Part shown: piece after piece, positions 7,713 through 15,165 of the stretch
Layout: the number at the start of each line of letters is the position of its first letter
Numbering within the stretch: position 1 is the first letter of the stretch
DNA from: Actinomycetes bacterium
GTDB lineage: Bacteria; Actinomycetota; Coriobacteriia; Coriobacteriales; JAEZXW01
Assembly (NCBI GenBank): GCA_023419515.1
Contig: JAEZXW010000100.1
Location: 1 to 20,442, forward strand
Reading direction: 5' to 3'
DNA length: 20,442 nt
The notes under the pieces: model-generated
What the model was told of the DNA's origin: nothing
Database searches by the model: none
Seen by the model: only the letters and a program-made list of their open reading frames with translations
Position numbers and translations under genes: made by a program

Positions 7713-8162
7713 CTAAGCCACCTTAGTCTTGGTTTTATGCCCGAACTCAAAGTAATTCATGATAAAGATCACACCGGCGAGCATGAGCGCAGAGCCCAGC
7801 CCCGTATAAAACACAGCCACGGCTCGCTCGGGCAAAACTCCAAACACACGCAGGCTAATGCCCAGCGCCATCATCACAACCATCATCACGTACGACTTTG
7901 CATCAAAAAACGCAAAGACACAGGTGCGCTCACGCAGTTCGTCATACGCCTCAACGCGAGCCGTGTGTTTGGTCGTCAGCTTCAAAAACGCAAGATAGAA
8001 GAACAACCCAAAGATCACCAGGCTCATCACCATATTGATAAAACTCAAGTTACCCAGCTGATAAGCATGCACGCCAATTCCCGTCACATTTATACCGGCA
8101 ATCAGCCACACCAGCCCTGCAATCAAAAGCAGTGTCCTGTTTTTAACTCTCTTGACTTTCAT
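7713..8162 (-). CDS. Small four-helix membrane protein of unknown function
   Basis: I do not recognise this 149-residue protein. It has a basic N-terminus (MKVKRVKNR) followed by four predicted membrane segments, about residues 10-30, 40-61, 91-110 and 113-136, and a polar, charged stretch (62-88) between the second and third that includes AYDELRER. The Lys-rich tail suggests the cytoplasmic side. The ATG at 8162 was chosen; GTG at 8171 is an in-frame alternative but has poorer ribosome-site spacing. The gene lies 85 nt downstream of uppP on the same strand and is probably transcribed with it. A 26-codon open frame overlaps its start. Base and codon use look like those of the neighbours. No catalytic motif is visible. 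Confidence 0.75.
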   Translation of the reverse strand: MKVKRVKNRTLLLIAGLVWLIAGINVTGIGVHAYQLGNLSFINMVMSLVIFGLFFYLAFLKLTTKHTARVEAYDELRERTCVFAFFDAKSYVMMVVMMALGISLRVFGVLPERAVAVFYTGLGSALMLAGVIFIMNYFEFGHKTKTKVA

Positions 8163-8223
8163 CTTTTGCACTTCTCACCACAAACGGCCGTTTGAACAGC
8201 GCCTTATCAAAACTGGGCTCCAT
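8143..8223 (-). CDS. Possible 26-residue small protein or leader overlapping the next gene
   Basis: The frame MEPSFDKALFKRPFVVRS.. runs from ATG 8223 to TAA 8143 and overlaps the start of the four-helix membrane protein by 20 nt. GGAAGAG stands about 9 nt upstream of its ATG. It could be a translated leader coupling expression of the membrane protein, or chance. There are no homologues that I can recognise. Confidence 0.25.
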   Translation of the reverse strand: MEPSFDKALFKRPFVVRSAKDESQES

Positions 8224-8247
8224 CTAAACTAGCTCTTCCAGCCAGCC

Positions 8248-9141
8248 TTATCCCAGCTGAGCCTTCACCAAAAAATAACCAATGACGAGCACGCCAAGAA
8301 TGATTCGATACCAGCCAAACGGCTTAAAATCATTGGTCTTGATGTAGCGCATTAAGAACTTGATCGACAAAATCGAAACCACAAAGGCAACCAGCATACC
8401 AACACCCAAGATCACCATCTCATCGACAGTAAACACATTGCCCTTGATAAAGAACTTCACCAGCTTGAGCAAGCTCGCGCCCAGCATCACGGGGATTGCC
8501 ATAAAAAACGAAAACTCAGCAGCCAACGTGCGCGTTGTCCCTAAAATTAAGCCACCGAGGATGGTCGAACCAGATCGTGAGGTGCCCGGCACCAGCGACA
8601 GCACCTGAAAACAACCAATGGCGAGCGCCCGCTTAAACGAAAGCTCCTCCATGGTTCTGTAGGTACCGCGATCGAGCACTTCTTCTTCCTTAAAGTGCTG
8701 CCCAGCCAGATCCGATGCCTTGCGAGCACGCAGATGCTCGATCACCAAAAACGCCACACCGTATACGATGAGTGCTGCAGCAACGACCCACGAGTTATAG
8801 AGCTTCTCTTCCATCCAGTCATTGAGCGGCAAACCGATCGCTGCCGCAGGCAACACACCCACGATAACCTTTGCCCAGAGCAACCAGGTATTCTTACGTT
8901 CAACCGGAGTTTTGCTTGGCGAAAACGGATTAAGTCGCGAGAAATACAACACGCAGACTGCCAAAATAGCACCGAGCTGGATAACCACCAAAAACATGTT
9001 CCAAAACGCCTCGGTCACATTCAGGTGAACAAACTCGTTCACCAAAATCATGTGGCCTGTGCTTGAGATCGGCAACCACTCGGTCACGCCCTCGACCACA
9101 CCAATCAAAACGACTTTCAGCAGTTCAATAATGTTTGGCAT
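8248..9141 (-). CDS. uppP: Undecaprenyl-diphosphatase UppP/BacA
   Basis: UppP removes a phosphate from undecaprenyl diphosphate at the membrane, recycling the lipid carrier for cell-wall synthesis; overproduction gives bacitracin resistance in known bacteria. The 297-residue polytopic protein carries both signature blocks: EGVTEWLPISSTGH (17-30, with the catalytic Glu pair and Ser/His) and VPGTSRSGST (184-193, Arg 189). Eight or so hydrophobic segments are visible, with a charged cytoplasmic loop at about 137-168. It is slightly longer than the typical 270-280 residues. The ATG is preceded by GAAGGAG at 5 nt and lies inside the last codons of the upstream transporter gene (17-nt overlap), so the two are co-transcribed and probably translationally coupled. 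Confidence 0.96.
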   Translation of the reverse strand: MPNIIELLKVVLIGVVEGVTEWLPISSTGHMILVNEFVHLNVTEAFWNMFLVVIQLGAILAVCVLYFSRLNPFSPSKTPVERKNTWLLWAKVIVGVLPAAAIGLPLNDWMEEKLYNSWVVAAALIVYGVAFLVIEHLRARKASDLAGQHFKEEEVLDRGTYRTMEELSFKRALAIGCFQVLSLVPGTSRSGSTILGGLILGTTRTLAAEFSFFMAIPVMLGASLLKLVKFFIKGNVFTVDEMVILGVGMLVAFVVSILSIKFLMRYIKTNDFKPFGWYRIILGVLVIGYFLVKAQLG

Positions 9142-10141
9142 AACGCTCCTTCGCTTTTATCGTTCGGCACGCTCTCGATGCCGCTTGCGTGAATTTGACT
9201 AGTCTAGCGCTTGCGACTGGGTTTTTGTCGGTGATTTGAGCCTTTCGCGTTGCAATCTGCGAAATAACCAGACCACCTAAAATGAATGCCAGGCCAAGCC
9301 AAGACTGCCAAGTCAGCTGCTCGTTCAGCACCAGCCATGATGAAACGCACGTCACAGCTGGAATGGCATAAATATAAATCGACGACTTTACCTCGCCCAA
9401 AATACGGATCGACGAATTCCACGTTACATAGCATGCAACCGATCCCAAAATCGTCAAAAAGACGAGACAAATCACTACATCAACGTGCAAGAGTACCTCG
9501 GGCGAAACACGAAAACCCAGAAACGGCACGCCGCACAGGGTCGTCAGCGCACCCCAGAAAAAGATGCGCCGCGTGACCAGCAGAACATCATCCATACCAA
9601 AGGGTGGATTATCTCCTGCCGAAACCTCATCGATCTTGCGCATGCCAATGTTATAGCCAGCCCACAGAGTCGCGGCCAAAAACGCAATCGCATCACCCAA
9701 AAGGCCAGTGTCTTCTTGACTTCCTCCACCACCAGAAACCAACGCAACACCAGCAATTGCCACCACAAAACCGATGACAAACAGCATGCTCGGGCGCTCC
9801 TTGAACAAGATCCAGAACACAATTGCCGTCATAAACGGCGCTGTTGCCGAAATGATCCCCACATTGGAGGCGAGCGTGTAGAGCAAGGCTGTGTTTTCGG
9901 CGAGGTAATAGAGGGTCACGCCAAAAAAGCCGCAGAGAATAAACGGCACCTCATGCTTAAGCCCCCGATAAGGAATCATCTTTGGTCGCAGCGCCAATAA
10001 AATGAAATATGCCATGACAAAACGGATAACGAGCACCTCAAACGGAGCTATTCCCGCATCGAGCAACACGCGCGTGGCAATAAAGGTAATGCCCCACACG
10101 AAAATCGTAAAAATTGCAAAAATATGCCCGCGAATTGCCAA
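9125..10141 (-). CDS. EamA/DMT-family membrane transporter
   Basis: This is a 338-residue drug/metabolite transporter superfamily protein with two EamA repeats and about ten membrane helices. Repeat one begins at IFAIFTIFVWGITFIATRVLL and ends near residue 135; repeat two starts near GLLGDAIAFLAATLWAGYNI (about 145) and ends with LGLAFILGGLVISQIATRK. Such proteins export or import small metabolites; the substrate is unknown. The region at 168-185 between the repeats is more polar than usual, and a basic tail of about 36 residues follows the last helix, extending over the uppP start. The start is TTG at 10141, with GGAAAG about 9 nt upstream; no ATG lies at a sensible place near the N-terminus. 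It is first in an operon with uppP and is divergent from the UspA gene. Confidence 0.88.
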   Translation of the reverse strand: MAIRGHIFAIFTIFVWGITFIATRVLLDAGIAPFEVLVIRFVMAYFILLALRPKMIPYRGLKHEVPFILCGFFGVTLYYLAENTALLYTLASNVGIISATAPFMTAIVFWILFKERPSMLFVIGFVVAIAGVALVSGGGGSQEDTGLLGDAIAFLAATLWAGYNIGMRKIDEVSAGDNPPFGMDDVLLVTRRIFFWGALTTLCGVPFLGFRVSPEVLLHVDVVICLVFLTILGSVACYVTWNSSIRILGEVKSSIYIYAIPAVTCVSSWLVLNEQLTWQSWLGLAFILGGLVISQIATRKAQITDKNPVASARLVKFTQAASRACRTIKAKERYAKHY

Positions 10142-10192
10142 TTTGGTATGCTTTCCGTGAGAAAATGACTAGTAACACATGAGGCGCGGCGT

Positions 10193-10234
10193 TTGCGCAA
10201 CCTGTCTGAGGTGCATACTACTACCTCACTCAGA
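10193..10234 (+). promoter_or_regulatory. Possible uspA promoter with overlapping inverted repeats
   Basis: A TTGCGC -35 (10193-10198) is followed 17 nt later by the imperfect -10 TACTAC (10216-10221). The inverted repeat TGAGGT/ACCTCA (10207-10212, 10223-10228) brackets the -10 and shares its left arm with a competing pair, TCTGAG/CTCAGA (10205-10210, 10229-10234). The promoter is weakly supported; the repeats are clear. Confidence 0.35.
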
Positions 10235-10256
10235 ACTTGTCACGAGAGGACATTGC

Positions 10257-10748
10257 ATGCCTTTAGGATATTCACGAGTTTTTGTTTCGCTCGATGGAAC
10301 CCCAGCTCAGAACATTGTTTTGGAGCGAGCACTGCGCATCGCAATTCAAAATAACAGCACGCTCATCATTGGGCACGTCATCAATTCGAGCCCGTTGGAG
10401 GCTGCTGGCACCTACCCCGCCGACATTATCCCGTCGATGAAGGCTCACTTCATCGAGGAAATTCAGTACGAGATCGATCGTTTTGCCGAAGAAAATCAGG
10501 CTGCTCCCAAGAATATCGAGTACTGCGTTGAGGTTGGACGCATCAAGGAGACCCTGCTTGAGGATTGCATCGAACAGCAAGAACCAGACCTCGTAATCTG
10601 CGGCGCCCGTGATCTTTCGCGCTTGCAGCATATCTTACTGGGATCCGTTTCTTCATATCTCGTCTCACACGTGACCTGCGATATTCTCATCGTAAAAGAG
10701 GCAGGTCAGGTGATAGAAGAACGAGAGGCTGAGGGTAGCACGGAATAA
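10257..10748 (+). CDS. Universal stress protein (UspA family)
   Basis: This is a 163-residue single-domain Usp protein with the alternating beta/alpha fold: YSRVFVSLDGTPAQN at the N-terminus, LIIGHVINSSP (36-46), the helical stretch 60-78 and the C-terminal strand DILIVKEAG. Usp proteins are cytoplasmic stress or energy-state proteins, often ATP-binding. The ATP signature G-2x-G-9x-G-S/T is altered here: G116 and G129-S130 are in place but the second glycine is Asp 119, so ATP binding may be lost or changed. The ATG at 10257 was chosen over an upstream in-frame start at 10179 because GAGAGGA lies about 6 nt before it and the upstream 26 residues do not resemble Usp. It is divergent from the EamA gene. 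Confidence 0.9.
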   Translation: MPLGYSRVFVSLDGTPAQNIVLERALRIAIQNNSTLIIGHVINSSPLEAAGTYPADIIPSMKAHFIEEIQYEIDRFAEENQAAPKNIEYCVEVGRIKETLLEDCIEQQEPDLVICGARDLSRLQHILLGSVSSYLVSHVTCDILIVKEAGQVIEEREAEGSTE

Positions 10749-10756
10749 CTCACGGG

Positions 10757-10861
10757 ATGAGCAAGAGCGGGCAGCACGAAATAGCTCGCGAGGCCAGTCA
10801 ATACGAAGCGATGAACTTGTGGCAGCTGCGCGTGCATGAACCTCGCATGAAGGAACAGTAA
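10757..10861 (+). CDS. Possible 34-residue small protein downstream of uspA
   Basis: An open frame (MSKSGQHEIAREASQYEAM..) starts 8 nt after the uspA stop and ends at TAA 10861, one base before the convergent CPBP gene stop. Only a weak GGG stands before its ATG. Composition is highly polar with two Trp/Leu-rich turns; no family is recognised. Its 5' part is an imperfect copy of the uspA 3' end (see finding), so it may be a duplication product. Confidence 0.25.
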   Translation: MSKSGQHEIAREASQYEAMNLWQLRVHEPRMKEQ

Positions 10862-10862
10862 C

Positions 10863-11627
10863 CTACTGATACAGCACAAACCCGATCAAGAGCGCAGCCA
10901 CCAAATGTGCCGCCAGTGATGGATACAGGCTGTTGGTGGTGTGACGTAACACGCCATACACCACTCCCATGATCACCGACTGCAAAAACATCCAGAGACT
11001 GAAAAAGATGCCGATCAATCCATAAAACACCGCAGGCAACAACACAGCAACGATGATGTCATTAGTGCTAGGTGCATCGCCCGCGATCGCTTTGTAGCCA
11101 AAACCTCGAAAAATAAACTCACTACAAAACGGGGCAATTACAACGTTCACCAAGTAGATCATGACCCCTGCCTTGGTCGCGTACGAGGCAGGATCAGGCT
11201 TGGCATCAGGAAAGAGAAACCCTGGCAAAAAGTAGAGTAAGCCAAAGGCGATCGCGCCGACTGCAATGCCAATACCGATTGGAACCACACGCGCGCAGCT
11301 GCGATCGAGCCCAAAATCGACAAAACTCATCTGGAATCGCTTGGTTACGATTACCACGGCAATCATGCCGAGGGCGTAGGTCGCAAGGGTGATCCAAGCA
11401 ATCGGCTGACTAAAATAGATCATTTTATACGGCGCAAAACCCGTGCTTGCCCAAAATCCAAAGCATGCCACCATACCAAGCACTACCGGGACAACCATCG
11501 CCAAAGAGCCGATAAGTTGACGATCACGCTGGGTTTTCTCGTCAACATCGAGCAGCTGAATTGCATCAATGTTGGTCTGCTCGTTTCTTGCTGAGCTTTT
11601 TTCTAGATTGCCCTGCGGATTTTTCAC
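10863..11627 (-). CDS. CPBP/Abi-family membrane protein with degraded protease motifs
   Basis: This is a 254-residue CPBP (CAAX protease/bacteriocin-processing) family integral membrane protein with a polar N-terminal tail (1-38) and about seven hydrophobic segments. In active members a Glu-Glu-x3-Arg motif, a Phe-x3-His motif and a later His-x3-Asn/Asp bind a catalytic metal or water. Here the first reads SEFIFRG (S169, E170, R174: first Glu lost), the second FYGLIG (201-206: His lost) and only H241 of the third remains. It may therefore be a non-catalytic homologue with a scaffold or immunity-like role. The GTG at 11627 was chosen because GGGAG lies 6 nt upstream; a GTG at 11663 is in frame but has no such site. 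It follows the OPT transporter gene by 102 nt on the same strand. Confidence 0.82.
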   Translation of the reverse strand: MKNPQGNLEKSSARNEQTNIDAIQLLDVDEKTQRDRQLIGSLAMVVPVVLGMVACFGFWASTGFAPYKMIYFSQPIAWITLATYALGMIAVVIVTKRFQMSFVDFGLDRSCARVVPIGIGIAVGAIAFGLLYFLPGFLFPDAKPDPASYATKAGVMIYLVNVVIAPFCSEFIFRGFGYKAIAGDAPSTNDIIVAVLLPAVFYGLIGIFFSLWMFLQSVIMGVVYGVLRHTTNSLYPSLAAHLVAALLIGFVLYQ

Positions 11628-11689
11628 ACTGCTCTCCCGTGTTAGGCATGAGCGCCTGCGCACAACACGCTGCGCAACATGGACTCGTC

Positions 11690-11703
11690 TGATTGATCAA
11701 TCA
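11690..11703. promoter_or_regulatory. 14-bp perfect palindrome upstream of the CPBP gene
   Basis: TGATTGATCAATCA reads the same on both strands and sits in the 102-nt gap between the OPT and CPBP genes, 63-76 nt upstream of the CPBP start. It could be an operator or chance. The accompanying -35/-10 match is poor. Confidence 0.25.
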
Positions 11704-11729
11704 AAGAATCGCTTGCAGGTAATCATAGA

Positions 11730-13571
11730 TCAACTTGTTAAAAATCCAAACAGTGTGACCAGCGCCAGTAAGACGCCAACGACTGCCTCGCCCCCTAAGA
11801 AGCCAGAAGCAATAATCAGGCCGTAGCGCTGGGCATATTTGCGTGGCACAATGAGTTTGACGATAAGACCAACACTTGCTGTGATCGTAAAGTAGAGTGG
11901 TAAGTATACGCCAAGGCCAAGCGTGATGACCGGCAAGCCAACGAGGTAAAGCACTACACCCACCACGATGCCGCACCAGAATGCTCCCGTGTGACCAACA
12001 CCTGCAATGAGCGAGGAGACCACCGTTGCCTGCACGGCAATAAACTCCTTGCCCGTGCCAAAAACATCGGTTCCATAGGCTCCGACCAGGAGATATAACA
12101 CACCGACGGAGATAAACGCGCCAATGAGTGAGCCGGCGACCTCGCCATACCACTGCGCCTTGGGATGAGCTGCCAACAACTTGCCTGACTTAAAATCGGC
12201 CATACAATCGCCCGCCAAACCGCAGGCACACGCCACCATACAGACTAAGAAAAATGCAGGTACTCCCCCGATGTCGGTGAGTGCTCGCACAAGCAGCAAA
12301 ACAATGACGGCAAAGATTTCAAGCGGATCGATTGACGTCTCTCCCACCGATTGTGCTGCCATGTTGACTGCCACCCAGGTACCAGCTACAGCAACGGCGC
12401 TGAGCAGGATGTTGACCTGTAAAAACAGGGTGATTAGCAACACAAGCACAGCAAGCGCAAGCGCCACAAACTTATGATTGATAAGCGGATGAACGGCTGG
12501 CTCACCAGGGCGACTCAACTCAGCAGCGCCAAACCCTGCCTGCGGCTGAGCGAGCACATCGAGTTTAGTAAAGCCGAGCGGTGGCTTGGTTACTGGGGTG
12601 GTTGCCGAGGTAGCGGTGATTGCTGAAGCAGCTTCGCCCTCGACTCCAGCGCACTGACTAGCGCCGTTCACAAGGTTTGTGCGGGCAAGTAGATCTTTAA
12701 CCTCAGCAAAGCCTGCTTTTATCAGCACGCCAACACCAGAGCCAATCATAAGTCCAATGCCGAGTGACGAGCGCATGCTTTCGGCAAGCTCAGGTGAAAG
12801 CACACCGGTCGAAATACCCGCTGCCAAAATACCGAGGTGGCCAATGAGTGCTCCAATGATCCAGACAACCATCGCGATGGTGCCCGCCATAAAGCCGATC
12901 GACATCATCATGGGCGACACATAGAGCGCAAGCGGGACGCCTGCGATGGTAAACGGAGCCACCAGCATGCGACTCAAGAGATGAAGTCCATCGCGCAACA
13001 CAGTCACGAACGCCGCAAAGCTCAGCGAGCCTGCCAAAACGCCCGCCTCGGCATGGGTAGCCTTGGTCGCTTTGAGTGTCATCGCAGCAGCCGTACCCAC
13101 GGGATACGGCAGATCACGATCATCGAGATAGCGCTTGCGAGCAAGCGCCGAAAAGATCAAACCCAGTGCCACACCACAGAGCACAACACAAAGCAGCAAA
13201 CCCCATGAAAACGAGGCGCTTTTATCCAGGATCCACAGCCCAGGGATGGTAAAAGCAACAGCTCCCGCCACCATTGACCCCGCAGACAGTGCGGTGTGCG
13301 CCACCGTCACCTCTTGCAGATTAGTATTACCAAGCGCCTTGAGACAAACGAGCGACAGTAGTGCTGCGAACACAATCGGCCACGGCAGGGCTCCCAGCTT
13401 GAGCGCCACATAGATTGAGCTCGTGGTAACAAGCGCGCTTCCCAGCGCGCCAATAATCAACGAGCGAAACGTGAGTTGCTTTTTGAACGGCGCTACCAAA
13501 ATCGGCGCCTGTGATGTCTCGTCCACCGAAGTCTGATCCGCAACAGTCGCATGATCGGGTGAAGTGGGCAT
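11730..13571 (-). CDS. OPT-family oligopeptide/metal-chelate transporter
   Basis: This is a 613-residue polytopic protein of the OPT (oligopeptide transporter) family, which imports peptides or metal chelates by secondary transport. Family landmarks are LTFRSLIIGALGSALV followed by ALKLGALPWPIVFAA (33-70), NLQEVTVAHTALSAG (84-98), FTIPGLWIL (107-115) and RDLPYPVGTAAA (152-163), with about 14 membrane segments in all. The hydrophilic stretch 300-365, rich in Ala, Thr, Pro and Gly, divides the helices into two blocks and looks like a cytoplasmic loop. The start ATG has GGGGAG 7 nt upstream. It is transcribed from its own promoter, divergent from the YeiH-like gene, and followed on the same strand by the CPBP gene. 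The true substrate is unknown. Confidence 0.9.
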   Translation of the reverse strand: MPTSPDHATVADQTSVDETSQAPILVAPFKKQLTFRSLIIGALGSALVTTSSIYVALKLGALPWPIVFAALLSLVCLKALGNTNLQEVTVAHTALSAGSMVAGAVAFTIPGLWILDKSASFSWGLLLCVVLCGVALGLIFSALARKRYLDDRDLPYPVGTAAAMTLKATKATHAEAGVLAGSLSFAAFVTVLRDGLHLLSRMLVAPFTIAGVPLALYVSPMMMSIGFMAGTIAMVVWIIGALIGHLGILAAGISTGVLSPELAESMRSSLGIGLMIGSGVGVLIKAGFAEVKDLLARTNLVNGASQCAGVEGEAASAITATSATTPVTKPPLGFTKLDVLAQPQAGFGAAELSRPGEPAVHPLINHKFVALALAVLVLLITLFLQVNILLSAVAVAGTWVAVNMAAQSVGETSIDPLEIFAVIVLLLVRALTDIGGVPAFFLVCMVACACGLAGDCMADFKSGKLLAAHPKAQWYGEVAGSLIGAFISVGVLYLLVGAYGTDVFGTGKEFIAVQATVVSSLIAGVGHTGAFWCGIVVGVVLYLVGLPVITLGLGVYLPLYFTITASVGLIVKLIVPRKYAQRYGLIIASGFLGGEAVVGVLLALVTLFGFLTS

Positions 13572-13661
13572 GAATTAGCTCCCCTATCAGAGTGGAATAT
13601 GGTCTCTCAATACTGTCTCGCGGCTTTGCGTTTAGGGCGAGGCGCGCTCAATAGTCCGTGA

Positions 13662-13689
13662 ATCATAGCAGCTCAACCCTACTAATCAA
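13662..13689 (-). promoter_or_regulatory. Promoter of the OPT transporter gene
   Basis: On the minus strand, TTGATT (13684-13689) and TATGAT (13662-13667) form -35 and -10 boxes with a 16-nt spacer, giving a leader of about 85 nt. The -35 box lies between the arms CCTACT (13678-13683) and AGTAGG (13696-13701), a possible operator. Confidence 0.55.
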
Positions 13690-13857
13690 TCACTAAGTAG
13701 GCAAAAAATTGAGAATGTTTTTGAATAAGTCTCTAAAAACTCGCAAACCTTGCAATGGATCACCGTAAAAAGGCGTAGGATGATGCCAGACTTTTGAAGT
13801 GAACGAACGTCTTGCCCCAGGTGACAAGCGCTCATCGTTAAGGATGCGTGCTCTCGA

Positions 13858-14862
13858 ATGAAAGACATGATCAAGCGCCCAGGCTTTTGGCTGGCGATCT
13901 TTGTAACGTTTTGCTGCGCCATTATCGGAAAATACCTCTCCGGATTTCCTGGCCTTTCGCTCATCGGATCACTGGTTTTGGCACTCCTGCTTGGCATGGC
14001 CGCCCAATTCATCCCTCGCCTCAAAGGAGCCTGCGCTCCTGGCAGCGGATTTGTCTCAAATAAGTTTATTCGCGCGGGCATCATCCTGCTCGGCTTTAAG
14101 CTCAACCTCATGATGCTCGCAGCATCGGGCGTGCAAAATCTCATCTTTGCCGCATGCATCGTTGCTGTCGCCATTATCATCGATTACCTCATTCTCTTTA
14201 AGCTCTTACACATCGATCGAAGCTTGGCGCTCTTGGTTTCAACAGGCTGCGGTATCTGCGGAGCTGCTGCCATCATGGGCATCAGTCATCAAGTCAAAGC
14301 TAAAAGTGACGACGCTGTCCTTGCCGTTGCGGTGATCTGCATCCTGGGAACCGTCTTTACACTGATTGAAGTTGGCATGCAAGCAGCTGGTTTTTTTGGG
14401 CTTTCTGCCTCGCAGTTTGGCACCTTTGCAGGAGCCTCACTCCATGAAATTGCTCACGCGGTTGCCGCTGGTAATTCAGGTGGCAACGAAGCCGAGAATG
14501 CAGCGATCATCACCAAGCTCTCGCGCGTGCTCATGCTTGCTCCCGCCGCCGTTGCCGTTGGCCTCTTTTACACCAAGGCAACTCACACCAGCCAGGAGCA
14601 CAGCAAGCTCCCCATCCCATGGTTTATGGCTGGCTTTCTGTTAACGAGCGTCATTGCGACATTTGCACCGCTTGGCCCTGAGATGCTCAAGCTGCTCGTT
14701 GACTGCGCTTACATCATCCTTGGCATGGCAATGGCAGCGCTTGGCATGAACGTCAATTTTGGTGTCATCAAAGAGCGCGGCGCAAAGGTCTTTTTGGGCG
14801 CCACCGCAGGATCAGCTATTCAACTCCTCATCTGTCTAGCAGTCGTACATCTATTCTTCTAG
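13858..14862 (+). CDS. YeiH/UPF0324 family membrane transporter (putative sulfate exporter family)
   Basis: This is a 334-residue polytopic protein with about ten membrane helices, recognised as UPF0324/YeiH by GSLVLALLLGMAAQF (about 38-52), FIRAGIILLGFKLNL (70-84), STGCGICGAAAIMGISH (129-145) and the GASLHEIAHAVAAG block (194-207), plus the closing LGMNVNFGVIKERGAK. Members are annotated as putative sulfate exporters, but the substrate is not firmly proved for most, so the name should be taken as family-level. The start is the ATG at 13858 with AAGGA about 13 nt away; an ATG at 13867 also fits. It is divergent from the OPT gene over a 286-nt spacer, and no partner regulator (such as a LysR protein) is adjacent. 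Confidence 0.88.
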   Translation: MKDMIKRPGFWLAIFVTFCCAIIGKYLSGFPGLSLIGSLVLALLLGMAAQFIPRLKGACAPGSGFVSNKFIRAGIILLGFKLNLMMLAASGVQNLIFAACIVAVAIIIDYLILFKLLHIDRSLALLVSTGCGICGAAAIMGISHQVKAKSDDAVLAVAVICILGTVFTLIEVGMQAAGFFGLSASQFGTFAGASLHEIAHAVAAGNSGGNEAENAAIITKLSRVLMLAPAAVAVGLFYTKATHTSQEHSKLPIPWFMAGFLLTSVIATFAPLGPEMLKLLVDCAYIILGMAMAALGMNVNFGVIKERGAKVFLGATAGSAIQLLICLAVVHLFF

Positions 14863-14905
14863 GCGCATATCCCAGCACTGATGCAGGATGCGGCATCTCG
14901 GCACA

Positions 14906-14933
14906 GGTACAAGGTGCAAGATACAAGGTGCAA
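14906..14933. repeat. 14-nt tandem repeat, two copies
   Basis: AGGTACAAGGTGCA is followed at once by AGATACAAGGTGCA; 13 of 14 bases agree. Confidence 0.8.
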
Positions 14934-15087
14934 CGATGCTCCCTCCAACACCACGCCAAAAAGCAAGTCCCCAAGCACACCGCCCAAACGTGCACATCGT
15001 TTTCTCTGTTGCAAAGATCACTGTGTGCGGTCATTCACGCCACCAAATAAGCCGTTGGCACCGCTCCAAACTTTTAGGTGAATAGCC

Positions 15088-15115
15088 TTACTTTTTACTG
15101 CGGATCCTATAGAAT
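15088..15115 (+). promoter_or_regulatory. Weak promoter candidate for the PiT gene
   Basis: TTACTT (15088-15093) and TAGAAT (15110-15115) stand 16 nt apart about 50 nt before the PiT start codon. The -35 match is poor, and no Pho-box-like direct repeat was seen. Confidence 0.3.
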
Positions 15116-15165
15116 GCACAGAGATGGCAAACACCGTATCCACCTGACAAATCATGAGGTGATTC

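Larger units (their letters stand above)
14863..15165. other. 303-nt spacer between the YeiH-like and PiT genes
   Basis: No convincing gene was found here. It holds a 14-nt tandem duplication (14906-14933), a minor hairpin GATGC/GCATC at 14887-14897 without a T tract, and near its right end a weak promoter-like pair for the phosphate transporter. Confidence 0.6.

Noticed and set aside
7644..8195. 183-residue plus-strand frame rich in His and Gln
   Set aside because: Antisense of the four-helix membrane protein; His/Gln/Lys richness is typical for the reverse of hydrophobic codons.
10179..10256. 26-residue N-terminal extension of the stress protein
   Set aside because: Overlaps the likely promoter, has no ribosome site, and does not resemble the family; the ATG at 10257 has a good one.
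13686..14180. 164-residue minus-strand frame over the OPT/YeiH spacer
   Set aside because: Mostly antisense to the YeiH-like gene, no ribosome site, and the spacer is better explained by divergent promoters.
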